From: Saccharothrix deserti | GTDB taxonomy: Bacteria > Actinomycetota > Actinomycetes > Mycobacteriales > Pseudonocardiaceae | Reading direction: 5' to 3' | Length of the DNA stretch: 64,000 nucleotides | NCBI RefSeq assembly: GCF_009769385.1 | Contig: NZ_VKAB01000018.1 | Coordinates: forward strand, 62,001-126,000 | In this document: positions 25,745-33,650 of the stretch, piece by piece | How positions within the stretch are numbered: position 1 is the stretch's first letter | How the letters are laid out: each line of letters begins with the position of its first letter | Made by a program: the position numbers and the translations under genes | Notes under the pieces: model-generated | Seen by the model: the letters and a program-made list of their open reading frames with translations, nothing else | Database searches by the model: none | What the model was told of the DNA's origin: nothing

Positions 25745-26785
25745 TCAGCCGGGCAGTCGGACCGGCCGACGAGCTGCCTGGCTGAGCACCGCCGACGTTC
25801 GGGCGGCCATCATCCGCACGTCGAACTCCCGCGTCGCACGTGCCCGCGCACGCACCCCCATGTCGCGGCGGAACGGCGGCACGTCGACCAGGTGCCGCAA
25901 CGCGTTCGTCAACGCCGCCGTGTCCTCCGGCTCGACGATCAACGCCGCGCCGCCCAGGGCCTCCACCGTGTCGCCCACGGCGGTGGTGACGCAGGGCAGG
26001 CCGTGCGCGGCGGCTTCGAGCAGCGCCAACGACAGCGCCTCACGACGTGACGGCAGGCAGAACACGTCCAGTTGCCGCAGGAACGCGGGCACGTCCCGGC
26101 AGAAGCCCGCGAAGTGCACGGGCAGCCCGTCCGCCTGCTCGCGCAGGGCCGTCTCGTCACGCCCTTCGCCCGCGATGAGCACCCTCAGTGGCTGCCCCTC
26201 CTCGACCAGGGGACGCACCGATTCCAGGAGCAGGTCCAGCCCCTTCTGCTCGGTCAGCTGCGCCACCGCGCCGATGGTCACCGGCGCGTCACCGGGGCGT
26301 CGGCGCGTCACCTGGTCGGGGAGTTCGACGCCGTGCCGCATGCGCACCACCCTCGGCGGCGGCACGCCCAGCGCGGTCAGCTGCGCCGCGATCGGCGCCG
26401 ACGGTGCGATCGCGTAGCTGACCAGCGGGAACGGGCGGTCTGGCAGGGGATCGTGCAGGTGCACGGTGGCGACGGTCGGCGCGACGCTCACCGCGGCGTC
26501 CAGGCTCGCCAGGTTGCTCGCCGGGTCGACCAGGTTCACCTGCACCACATCGGGTGCCACCCCGGTGAGGGCTTCCGCTACCGCCGGCGCGGACCGGCGG
26601 TGCCGCGACAACGGCACCACGGTCACGTCCTCGGCGGCTCCGGTGAAGTGCTCGGCCACCGGCTCGCTCACCACCAGCGAACGACGGCACCACGCGGGCA
26701 GCCATCGCAGGAGGTTGCGCGCGTAGGCCTCCCCGCCGCCGAACGTGTCGCTGTCCACCACGACGGCGACCCGCAGCTTCATCAT
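25745..26785 (-). CDS. GT4-family glycosyltransferase
   Basis: A 346-aa GT-B enzyme. The N-terminal domain begins KLRVAVVVDSDTFGGGEAYARNLLRW; the C-terminal domain carries IGAVAQLTEQKGLDLLLESV, LIAGEGRDE and the donor-binding CLPSRREALSLALLEAAAHGLP with the EX7E-type acids. The ATG at 26785 follows GAGGGGG. It would transfer a sugar from a nucleotide donor to an unknown acceptor. It stands alone, convergent with the pterin/VOC gene and behind the Hsp20-like gene. Confidence 0.86.
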   Translation of the reverse strand: MMKLRVAVVVDSDTFGGGEAYARNLLRWLPAWCRRSLVVSEPVAEHFTGAAEDVTVVPLSRHRRSAPAVAEALTGVAPDVVQVNLVDPASNLASLDAAVSVAPTVATVHLHDPLPDRPFPLVSYAIAPSAPIAAQLTALGVPPPRVVRMRHGVELPDQVTRRRPGDAPVTIGAVAQLTEQKGLDLLLESVRPLVEEGQPLRVLIAGEGRDETALREQADGLPVHFAGFCRDVPAFLRQLDVFCLPSRREALSLALLEAAAHGLPCVTTAVGDTVEALGGAALIVEPEDTAALTNALRHLVDVPPFRRDMGVRARARATREFDVRMMAARTSAVLSQAARRPVRLPG

Positions 26786-26911
26786 CGTCGTGACCCCCTC
26801 GTCCACGTCGAGGACCCGCCGGTACTGCTACCTCCAACGGTAGGCGTCAACACGCTTCCCGGCCTCCTCGACGAGCCCGCGGGCGGTCGTCCCGACCAGG
26901 GGTTTTCGCGG

Positions 26912-27346
26912 CTACCCGATCGGCACCCGGACGACCACCACGCCGTCGAGCAGCCACGCGTCGATCCGCTCGACGTCCACCGCCACAGCCGGGACGGTCG
27001 CGCAGTAGTAGTAGGGGCCCGAGGAGGCGGTCGGCCGGACCGTGATGCCGACCCGGTCACGTCTGATCTGCGTCCCGTCGGGCCGCAGGTCGTGGTCGCG
27101 GATCTCCACTCGCACGTCGTCCCGGCGCACGTCCTCCAGCATCGTGGCGAAGAAGTAGGCCTGCTCGGTCACCGCGACGTCCACGAACAGCGGGCAGTCG
27201 TCGGCGGTGGCCAGGTCCCACTCCCGCCCCGTCATCCTGCCGATCCGGTCCCACCACACGTCCATCTCGCCCACCGGGTCCGAATCCCGACCGGACTCCG
27301 AGCCCGCGCAGGGATTCCGCCGCCGCACCGTCAGCCGCTCGACCAC
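26912..27346 (-). CDS. Divergent Hsp20/alpha-crystallin-like protein
   Basis: A 144-aa protein whose residues about 50-144 follow the small-heat-shock pattern: an early strand (FVDVAVTEQAYFFATML), RRDDVRVEIRDHDLRPDG, and a C-terminal strand AWLLDGVVVVRVPIG. The usual GVLxVxxP-like ending is recognisable. GTG 27346 is chosen because AAAGGG lies seven bases before it. The central segment contains an unusual SSGPYYYCATVP. It lies upstream of the glycosyltransferase (126-bp gap). Family assignment is moderate; it may not be an active chaperone. Confidence 0.55.
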   Translation of the reverse strand: MVERLTVRRRNPCAGSESGRDSDPVGEMDVWWDRIGRMTGREWDLATADDCPLFVDVAVTEQAYFFATMLEDVRRDDVRVEIRDHDLRPDGTQIRRDRVGITVRPTASSGPYYYCATVPAVAVDVERIDAWLLDGVVVVRVPIG

Positions 27347-27539
27347 GACGTCACCCTTTCGTTTACCCGGACGTCTCAACGGGAATTACCCCGGCCTCCA
27401 GGAGCCCACTCTCAGGCGAACGGGTGAACACACTGCGCTGTCACGGCATGCGCGGCCCGGCGTGATTCGGCCGAACGCCCACGGGTACTCCAACCGGGTA
27501 ATGCCCGGAGCCCCAAGGAGCATGGAGGAGGACCCGCCC

Positions 27540-27719
27540 ATGCACCGCGAGAGCGACAAGCACGGCCCGATCAAGGACGAGGAGCTCAAGCACGAACTGC
27601 AGGGGACCCTGCGCGCCAACCGCCCCAGCCGGTCCGAGGAATGGCGCGACCCCGAACTCGCGGCGGACGAAGCGCCGGACGAAGGCGAGACCGCACCGCC
27701 GACCGACGAAAACCGCTGA
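27540..27719 (+). CDS. Small acidic conserved protein, 59 aa
   Basis: The product begins MHRESDKHGPIKDEELKHEL and is highly charged and probably disordered. ATG 27540 is preferred over ATG 27522 because GGAGGAGG sits seven bases upstream of it. Similar short SDKHGP-type proteins are widespread in actinomycetes, without known function. It is monocistronic, with no gene until the TetR stop at 27854. Confidence 0.7.
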   Translation: MHRESDKHGPIKDEELKHELQGTLRANRPSRSEEWRDPELAADEAPDEGETAPPTDENR

Positions 27720-27853
27720 CCGACCAAACCGCTGACCCGGCAGCGACTACGACCGCACGAGGCCGACCGCGAACAATCCGGCGGCACGTGCGGTCGTCTT
27801 CCACTCCCCCGCCGGACCCGGCGGGTAACAGCGTCCGAAATGGACCGCAGCGA

Positions 27854-28429
27854 TCACAGCAATGGTCTGACGACCGCTCGGGCCAGGGCTTCCGCGAACG
27901 TGCGCGGCGCGGCCTCGGCGCCCGGCCCTTCGGCGTAGTAACGCAGGAACGCCTCCTGGAAGCACGCGCCGACGAGCAATGACGCCGCCGCGTCCGGGTC
28001 GGCGTCCGGCGCGACACGGCCGAGGGTCTGTTCGGCTTTCAGGTAGGCGGCGAAGGGCGTGACCGCTCTCTCCGGCCCGCCGCCGTGCCGGCTCATCGCC
28101 ACCCGGTGCGCCGCCATCCGCTGCGGATCGGACAGGAGCGCCGCCAGCATGGGGATCGACCGCTGGTAGAAGTCGAGGACCGCGTGCGCGAGCTCGGCGA
28201 GGTTGGCCTCGACGCCACCCTCACCGGGGCGGATCGAGATCCGGGACAGGCCGGGCAGCCGCTCCTCGAGGACGGCGAGCAGCAGCCGTTCCTTGTCGCC
28301 GAAGTACTTGTAGAGCGTGGGTTCCGAGACCTCGGACGCCTGCGCGATCTCCTTGGTGGTGGCGTGCGCGACGCCGCGCGTCCGCAGGATCTCCGCCGCC
28401 GCGTCGAGGATCCGCTCCCGTGTGCTCAT
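27854..28429 (-). CDS. TetR-family transcriptional regulator
   Basis: A 191-aa repressor with an N-terminal HTH (ERILDAAAEILRTRGVAHAT, TKEIAQASEVSEPTLYKYFGDKERLL) and a variable helical ligand domain. The ATG at 28429 follows GAGGTGA. A long dyad (28455-28496) sits in its promoter. TetR repressors usually control a divergent gene, but the divergent side here holds only a stub. The ligand is unknown. Confidence 0.9.
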   Translation of the reverse strand: MSTRERILDAAAEILRTRGVAHATTKEIAQASEVSEPTLYKYFGDKERLLLAVLEERLPGLSRISIRPGEGGVEANLAELAHAVLDFYQRSIPMLAALLSDPQRMAAHRVAMSRHGGGPERAVTPFAAYLKAEQTLGRVAPDADPDAAASLLVGACFQEAFLRYYAEGPGAEAAPRTFAEALARAVVRPLL

Positions 28430-28454
28430 GCCGTCTCACCTCACCGTTTGACAC

Positions 28455-28496
28455 GTTAGTGAATACTAGCTCACCATGGAGCTAGTGTTCACTAAC
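28455..28496. promoter_or_regulatory. 42-bp TetR operator dyad
   Basis: GTTAGTGAATACTAGCTC and GAGCTAGTGTTCACTAAC are 18-bp arms with one mismatch around a 6-bp centre. The TAGTGAACACTA-like core is typical of TetR operators. A TTGACA hexamer at 28448 just precedes it on the plus strand, suggesting a repressed rightward promoter. Confidence 0.75.
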
Positions 28497-28511
28497 CCCT
28501 GGGGGGACGGC

Positions 28512-28615
28512 ATGAGCGGCAAGCTGGACAGGAAGAAACCGGGCCGGAGGAAGGCGGAGCCGTCCTCACCGGCCTGGTCGCCGAATGGTTGTCCACAGCG
28601 GACGCGACCCCGTGA
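28512..28615 (+). pseudogene. Stub of a divergent gene, frame-broken
   Basis: Downstream of the TetR operator an ATG with a G-rich leader encodes MSGKLDRK, which resembles a normal N-terminus. A protein-like tail (LTGLVAEWLSTADATP then stop at 28613-28615) lies in a different frame only 60 bp later. This fits a gene deleted internally, though it could be chance. The next gene on this strand is far away. Confidence 0.3.
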
Positions 28616-28621
28616 CGCAGG

Positions 28622-28654
28622 CTCCGGCCCGCACCGGACCTGTGCGGGCCGGAG
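28622..28654 (-). terminator. Terminator of the arabinan-type operon
   Basis: A perfect 13-bp stem (CTCCGGCCCGCAC with GTGCGGGCCGGAG, 7-nt loop) lies eight bases past the RbsD-like stop. Confidence 0.8.
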
Positions 28655-28661
28655 ACCCAGG

Positions 28662-29078
28662 TCAGGCCACGAAACCGACGGTCAGCAACAGGTTCGCGTA
28701 GAGCCGGCCGTCACCGGTGGCCACGCAGACCGCCAGCTCCGGCTCCCGGCACGCCGTGTAGAAGTCCTGGCGCGCCAGCGGCTGCAACGGCAGGTCCGGG
28801 CCGAGGAGCCGCTCGTAGTCGGCCCACACCTCCGGGGTGCTCAGGTCGTCCGGCCGCATGGTGTGCACGGCCTCGACCGGGATCGCCGACAGCACCGGTT
28901 CCAGCACCTCGTCGACCGTGACCAGACCGGGCCGCAGGTTGAGGTGGATCAGGGTGGCCCGGTGGTGGATGTTGGTCCGGTGCGCGTAGTTGGAGTCCGC
29001 GATCAGGACCTTCGACCCGTGGCCTGCCGTGGCCAGGGCGCTGAGCAGCGGCGGGTGCAGCAAGGGGTAGCGCAACAC
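28662..29078 (-). CDS. RbsD/FucU-family sugar mutarotase
   Basis: A 138-aa protein of the RbsD/FucU family, which interconverts pyranose and other ring forms of ribose or fucose. Family hallmarks include the start LRYPLLHPPLLSALATAGHG, ADSNYAHR with the conserved His-Arg, and FYTACREPELAVCVATGD near the C-terminus. The GTG at 29078 follows GAGAGG. As last gene of the GH43/binding-protein operon it may adjust an imported pentose or deoxysugar. Which sugar is not shown. Confidence 0.88.
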   Translation of the reverse strand: MLRYPLLHPPLLSALATAGHGSKVLIADSNYAHRTNIHHRATLIHLNLRPGLVTVDEVLEPVLSAIPVEAVHTMRPDDLSTPEVWADYERLLGPDLPLQPLARQDFYTACREPELAVCVATGDGRLYANLLLTVGFVA

Positions 29079-29156
29079 TTCTGACGACCTCTCGATGTGA
29101 TAGCGGTGGAACCCACGGTGGGACCCACGCGTCCGGGGCTCATCATGACGCGGGGC

Positions 29157-30452
29157 TCATCGTGACGCGGCGAGGATCTCGTCCACCCGGCGGGCCGCGT
29201 TCGCCAAGCCGTCGTCCACACCGACCTCGCCGCTGCCGATGCCCTTGATCGCGGATTCGAAGACATCGTCGTAGATCTTGTCGAACTCCACCACCCCCGG
29301 CATGAGCGGCTGCGCGATGCGCGCGTCGGCGGCGAACTCGGCCACGAACGGGTTGTCGGCCAACGCGTTCTGGTCGACCCGGATCGACGGGTAGCCGGAC
29401 TCCATCATCCAGTCCTCCTGGCCCTGCTCGCCGACCCAGTAGGACAGGAACCGGTGCGCCGCCTGCTTCTTCTCCGGGCTGACCTTGGCGTTGAGGGCGA
29501 CGGAGGTGGTCGACCCCAGGGTCGCCTGCCGCACCGGACCAGCCGGCACCGGTGCGACGTCGAAGTCGACGTCGGCGAAACCGCTGGTCATCCACGGGCC
29601 CGTGATCGTCATCGCGGCCTGGCCGGTCTGGAACAGCCGGTCCGCGTCCTCACCCGTGAGGCCGACCGGTGAGATCTCCTTCTCCCGCAGGAGGTCCGTC
29701 CAGCCCCGCACCGCGTCGACCGTCTCGGGACGGGTGAGCGCGGACTTGGCGCCGTCGGGTTCCAGCACGTCCCCGCCGTTGCCCCACAGCAGGATCGGCC
29801 AGACCGGGATCGAGTCGTGGTCTGGCAGCGCCATGCCGTACTGCTCGGGCGTGCCGTCGCGGTTCTCGTCCTTGGTCAACTTCTTCATCGCGTTCCGCCA
29901 CTCGTCCCACGTCGTGGGCGGCCGGTCCGGGTCGAGCCCGGCGTCGGCGAACATCGAGCGGTTGTAGAACAGCTTGAGGCTGCTGAACGTCATCGGCACG
30001 GCGTACTTGGTGCCGTTGTACGTGACGGCCTCCGTGGCGGCGGTGACGAGGACGTTCGACGCCGGGTCGGACGCGAACCAGTCGTCCATCGGCGCCAGCA
30101 CACCCTTCTTCGCGTACTGCGCGAGGTGCGTGCTGTCGAAGGCGGCGAGGTCCGGACCGCCGCCGGACCCGTACGCGGGCAGCAGTTTGCCGAAGAAGAG
30201 GTCCCACGGCATGAAGTTCATCTCGACCCGGATGTCCGGGTTGGCGGCGTGGAAGTCACCGACGATGGTCTCCAACGCCGCCGGGACCGGACCGGCGTAA
30301 CCGCTCCAGAACGACAACCGGACCACCCGACCGGACGACTCGGCATCACTCGTGCCGCAACCGACCGCCCCCATCAGAGCGACGACGGCCGTGAGGGCGA
30401 ACACCGCACACCGCCGACGGCGCACACGTCGTGGCCGCTCGGTCGACGTCAT
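29157..30452 (-). CDS. Extracellular sugar-binding lipoprotein without adjacent permeases
   Basis: A 431-aa MalE-type solute-binding protein. Its signal peptide ends with lipobox LMGAVGC (Cys about residue 32); the mature chain shows RLSFWSGYAGP, GGGPDLAAFDSTHLAQYA and KLFYNRSMFADAGLDPDRPP. GAGAGGAA precedes the ATG at 30452. It lies between GH43 and RbsD-like genes, and no permease or ATPase is in this operon. It may dock to permeases encoded elsewhere or serve as a surface sugar sensor. Confidence 0.9.
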   Translation of the reverse strand: MTSTERPRRVRRRRCAVFALTAVVALMGAVGCGTSDAESSGRVVRLSFWSGYAGPVPAALETIVGDFHAANPDIRVEMNFMPWDLFFGKLLPAYGSGGGPDLAAFDSTHLAQYAKKGVLAPMDDWFASDPASNVLVTAATEAVTYNGTKYAVPMTFSSLKLFYNRSMFADAGLDPDRPPTTWDEWRNAMKKLTKDENRDGTPEQYGMALPDHDSIPVWPILLWGNGGDVLEPDGAKSALTRPETVDAVRGWTDLLREKEISPVGLTGEDADRLFQTGQAAMTITGPWMTSGFADVDFDVAPVPAGPVRQATLGSTTSVALNAKVSPEKKQAAHRFLSYWVGEQGQEDWMMESGYPSIRVDQNALADNPFVAEFAADARIAQPLMPGVVEFDKIYDDVFESAIKGIGSGEVGVDDGLANAARRVDEILAASR

Positions 30453-30513
30453 GGAGTTCCTCTCACGTTCCGCGGTGATGGGGGGGCGGTCGGGCGGTTG
30501 TCGCTCTCGGACG

Positions 30514-31971
30514 TCACTCGAGGATGAACGTGGCGTCGGCGCGGGCGACCGTGTCGGGCGTGGTGGTGAGGTTGACCGTCGTGCCGTTGTGGCGGATGTA
30601 CCGGCCGGGGAAGTTCTGCGATTCGAACGACACGGCCGAACTGTCGGCCAGGCCCGCGCGCTGGAAGAAACTGGCGTCGGCGCGGAAGAGGGCGGTGCCG
30701 TCGTTGCGCTCGACCCAGAACTCGTTGTTGCGGTGCCGCAGGTAGTAGCCGGGGAAGTTGGTCGACTCCAACGACACCGTGCCGGAACCGTTGAGACCGG
30801 TCACGATGCGGAACTGCGAGTCCGCCAGCGGGTTGACGTTCGTCTCGACCTTGGCCCGGTACTCCCAGTGCCGGATGAACCGGTCCGGGTAGTTGTACGA
30901 CTTGAACCTCACCGGCGTGACGCCGTCCGCCACGGGGATGCCGAAGTTCGGCGTGCCGTCGGCGTTCCAGTAGACCTTCTGCACGCGGGTGCGCCGGTTG
31001 GGGTCGTTGAGCGGGTCGCCGGAGATGTCGCGGTAGTTGCGGTCGTGGTAGACGAGGATGTCGCTCTGGCCGTCCTCGGAGACGGTGAACGAGTTGTGGC
31101 CGGGGCCGTACTGGCTGGTCGCGCTGTTGCTGACGAACACCGGGGTCTGACTCTTGGTCCACGACGAGGCGTTGAGCAGGTCGGCCGTCGAGGACGCGGA
31201 CAGCATGCCCAGGCAGTAGTTGGCGTCGGTGGCGCTGGCCGAGTAGGTCAGGAACAGCCGACCGTTGCGCTCGATCACCGCCGGTCCTTCGTTGACCTTG
31301 TAGCCGACGGTCTCCCAACTGAGGGTGGGCACCGTCAGCCGGGCCACCGTGCCGGTGATCGTCCACGGGTCGGCGCCCATGCGGGCGAGGTAGATGTTGG
31401 AGTTGGTGGAGATCCCCGGTTCGGACTGGGCCCAGGTCAGGTAGCGCACCCCGTTGGCGACGAACGTCGAGGCGTCCAACGCGAACGTGTCCCACGGGGT
31501 CGTGATCTTCCCGCGCTCGGTCCACGCGCCGGTCAACGGGTTGGCGCTGGAGCTCTCCAGCACGTACATCCGGATCTTCCAGATGTCGTCCGCACGACCC
31601 GCCGCGAAGTACACGTACCACTTGCCGTTGATGAAGTGGATCTCCGGCGCCCAGATGTGCGCGCCCATCTCACCCGTGGTGTGCTTGCGCCAGATCACGG
31701 TCTCCGGCGCGCTCGCGAGGCCCTGGATCGTGGTGGCGCGGCGCAACACGATCCGGTCGTACTCCGGCGCGGTCGCGGTGAAGTAGTAGAAGCCGTCCGT
31801 GTGCTTGAAGATGTGCGGATCGGCCCGCTGCTCGGCCAACGGGTTCGTGTACTGCACCGCCGGCGATGCCTGCGCCACGGGAGTCACGACCAGACCCGCC
31901 AACACGGTCGTGGTCACCACCGCCACGACAGCCAGCCTGCGAACGATCCACCGGGGAACACCACTGTTCAT
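30514..31971 (-). CDS. Secreted GH43 arabinofuranosidase/arabinanase with CBM42
   Basis: A 485-aa exported enzyme. A signal peptide covers about residues 1-36 (ending VAQA-SPA). The five-bladed GH43 propeller (about 40-340) shows the first catalytic Asp in EQRADPHIFK, a second Asp in DTFALDAST and the Glu in KVNEGPAVIERNG. The C-terminal AbfB/CBM42 arabinose-binding domain (about 345-485) has FRIVTGLNGSGTVSLES, YLRHRNNEFWVERND and RADASFF. ATG 31971 is the only start that gives a signal peptide. Arabinan side chains or exo-1,5-arabinan are the likely substrate. A LacI-type operator lies 87 bp upstream. Confidence 0.9.
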   Translation of the reverse strand: MNSGVPRWIVRRLAVVAVVTTTVLAGLVVTPVAQASPAVQYTNPLAEQRADPHIFKHTDGFYYFTATAPEYDRIVLRRATTIQGLASAPETVIWRKHTTGEMGAHIWAPEIHFINGKWYVYFAAGRADDIWKIRMYVLESSSANPLTGAWTERGKITTPWDTFALDASTFVANGVRYLTWAQSEPGISTNSNIYLARMGADPWTITGTVARLTVPTLSWETVGYKVNEGPAVIERNGRLFLTYSASATDANYCLGMLSASSTADLLNASSWTKSQTPVFVSNSATSQYGPGHNSFTVSEDGQSDILVYHDRNYRDISGDPLNDPNRRTRVQKVYWNADGTPNFGIPVADGVTPVRFKSYNYPDRFIRHWEYRAKVETNVNPLADSQFRIVTGLNGSGTVSLESTNFPGYYLRHRNNEFWVERNDGTALFRADASFFQRAGLADSSAVSFESQNFPGRYIRHNGTTVNLTTTPDTVARADATFILE

Positions 31972-32057
31972 CGGTTCCACTCCATCGTGGGGTCGGTGCA
32001 CATCATCAAGGGGGTGTGGAGCACTTCGGCCGGCGGCTGCGCGCATCACCGATGTTG

Positions 32058-32073
32058 CTGTTAACGCTAACAG
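32058..32073. promoter_or_regulatory. LacI-type operator of GH43 operon, proximal
   Basis: CTGTTAACGCTAACAG is a palindrome with one mismatched pair around a central CG, of the class bound by LacI/GalR proteins. Confidence 0.7.
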
Positions 32074-32264
32074 CGGGCCTTCGCGAACCTCAATACCTCG
32101 TTACGAGACAGTTGCCGCCCGACTAGCCCAACCGTCCTACCGTTGACCGGACGACGGCTCGAAAGTGCGTTGCTTTAGCTAATAAGCCAGGTCAGCAGCC
32201 GCCGCCGTGTTCACATCCGTGACCCAAACGCCCTGGTCATGAGCATGATCCATGCACAACAGCA

Positions 32265-32280
32265 CTGTTAGCGATAACAG
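32265..32280. promoter_or_regulatory. LacI-type operator of GH43 operon, distal
   Basis: CTGTTAGCGATAACAG is nearly identical to the site at 32058, 207 bp away. Paired operators at this distance could permit looping. The sequence differs from the GGAAGCGCTTCC class beside the local LacI gene, so its regulator may lie outside the window. Confidence 0.65.
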
Positions 32281-32375
32281 GGACCACTCTCGGGCGGTGT
32301 GCGACAGGGGTTGTCGACCGGAAAACGCGTGCGCTACCTTGCCGCCAACGCGACCCCGGTCGCACCCCCGACTCG

Positions 32376-32417
32376 CCGGGTGGGCGGACGTGCCTCTCCC
32401 CTCGTCCGCCCACCCGG
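32376..32417 (-). terminator. Terminator after YdeI-like gene
   Basis: A perfect 15-bp stem (CCGGGTGGGCGGACG with CGTCCGCCCACCCGG, 12-nt loop) lies 34 bp beyond the stop of the gene at 32451. Confidence 0.75.
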
Positions 32418-32450
32418 CCCCTCCGGTCCTCTGTGGACCGTCCGCGCCGA

Positions 32451-33014
32451 CTACCGGCCCAACTCCTCGACGATCCGTCCGAGCCGGCCGGCTCGGACGG
32501 CCGGCGTCCTGGCCTTCATGAGGCGGAGGAACAAGGCGTACCGCTGTGTCCGGTCGAGGAGCTCGAAGCGTTCGCGGGCGCGTTCGTCGTTCGCCAGCGC
32601 CTCCGCCAGATCGGGTGGAACGGTGGCGTCGCGCTGCGACTGGTACGCCGCGTCCCACCGGCCGTCGGCCTTGGCGGCACGGACCGCGGCGAGGCCGGGT
32701 TCCCTCATGCGCCCGGCGGCGACGAGCGCTTCGACCTTCTCGACGTTGACCCGCGACCACGAGCTGCCCGACCGGCGCGGCGAATACCGCTGCAGGTAGT
32801 AGTTCTCGTCGAGGCCTTTCCGCTGACTGTCGATCCAGCCGTGGCAGAGGGCGATGTCGAGCGCCTCGGTGATCGTGACCGACGTCCGGCCCGAGCCCTT
32901 CTTGGCGATCTTCACCCAGACCCCGGCCGCCACCTCGTGGTGCTCGGCCAGCCACGACTCCCACTCAGCGGCGTCGGCGAAGGCGATGATCTCCGCGCCA
33001 TCAAGCGTCTCCAT
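32451..33014 (-). CDS. YdeI/OmpD-associated family protein
   Basis: A 187-aa cytoplasmic protein of the YdeI/OmpD-associated family, linked in enterobacteria to peptide resistance but without a proven biochemical role. It shows the family pattern SWLAEHHEVAAGVWVKIAKKG, ITEALDIALCHGWIDSQRKG and YYLQRYSPRRSGSSWSRVNVEKV. The ATG at 33014 follows GGGAG. It is bounded by hairpins on both sides, so it appears monocistronic. Confidence 0.85.
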   Translation of the reverse strand: METLDGAEIIAFADAAEWESWLAEHHEVAAGVWVKIAKKGSGRTSVTITEALDIALCHGWIDSQRKGLDENYYLQRYSPRRSGSSWSRVNVEKVEALVAAGRMREPGLAAVRAAKADGRWDAAYQSQRDATVPPDLAEALANDERARERFELLDRTQRYALFLRLMKARTPAVRAGRLGRIVEELGR

Positions 33015-33056
33015 GCGATCTCCCAGGTCCGGTGGTGACAGGACCCATCGTGCGGC

Positions 33057-33087
33057 TTCAAAGTGCTCACCGGATGAGCACTTTGAA
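33057..33087 (-). terminator. Hairpin terminator after the gene at 33102
   Basis: TTCAAAGTGCTCA pairs perfectly with TGAGCACTTTGAA (13-bp stem, 5-nt loop), 15 bp beyond the stop of the upstream gene. It could also act as an operator for the YdeI-like gene. Confidence 0.65.
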
Positions 33088-33101
33088 CGCCGACCGCCCG
33101 G

Positions 33102-33389
33102 TCAGTCGCCGGACTCACGCCGTTCCACCACGGTGTCGGGCGCGGACTCGGGGATCTCGGTGCGCACGTCGGAGTCGCGCAGCACCTCGCGCGCCTGGGC
33201 CTCGGCGTCGGCGCTGCCGGTGTCGAGTTCCTCGGGGAGCAGGTTGGCCCGCGTCCGCGCGCGGCGGTCGACGTCGTTGCGCTGGTCGAACACCTCCGGT
33301 CGGTCGAGGTCGTGCTCACGCCTGATGCGCTCCTCCTCGGCGTCCGACAGTTCGGTCGCGCCGAGGTCCAGCGGTTCCTGGTGGTTCAT
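33102..33389 (-). CDS. Acidic hypothetical protein, 95 aa
   Basis: A small charged protein beginning MNHQEPLDLGATEL, rich in Glu, Asp and Arg, with no membrane segment or signal peptide. The ATG at 33389 is preceded by AAGGA. It may be mostly disordered. I recognise no domain. It is divergent from the ABC operon at 33651. Confidence 0.65.
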   Translation of the reverse strand: MNHQEPLDLGATELSDAEEERIRREHDLDRPEVFDQRNDVDRRARTRANLLPEELDTGSADAEAQAREVLRDSDVRTEIPESAPDTVVERRESGD

Positions 33390-33585
33390 GTCCTTGCCAT
33401 ACCCCAACGGCGGCGGGTTGACGCCCGGAACGACCCCCGCCACGACGCACGCGTTCCAGGGGGTGTCAAGGGCGGGAGTCGAACGTCCGTCGAATTGCAC
33501 TGCGGACTCGCGAAATCGTCCGATCAGCGGGCATCCGGCTTCCGATACGGGCATTGACGTTGACGTAATGTGCTCGTAGCCTCCC

Positions 33586-33599
33586 GGAAAGCGCTTTCC
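33586..33599. promoter_or_regulatory. LacI-type operator of second ABC operon
   Basis: GGAAAGCGCTTTCC is a perfect 14-bp palindrome 51 bp upstream of the binding-protein start. It matches the site at 4141 except for one base and shares its core with the palindrome at the LacI gene promoter (42721). Confidence 0.75.
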
Positions 33600-33650
33600 C
33601 CTCTGCACCGCGCATCACGTCACGACGCGGTCGAGACCGGAGGAATCCGA

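Larger units (their letters stand above)
31972..32450. other. Intergenic promoter region of the arabinan operon
   Basis: No gene was found in this 479-bp region. It holds two LacI-type operators (32058 and 32265) and a terminator hairpin (32376-32417) belonging to the gene at 32451. The piece 32100-32260 is relatively AT-rich with no defined element. Confidence 0.6.

Noticed and set aside
20010..28429. Secondary-metabolite biosynthetic cluster around the AfsR-like gene
   Set aside because: No polyketide, peptide synthetase, terpene or RiPP enzymes are present; SARP-type regulators alone are not enough.
28662..28861. tRNA or other structured RNA near the hairpin at 28622
   Set aside because: The hairpin is a simple stem with a 7-nt loop next to a stop codon; no cloverleaf can be drawn.
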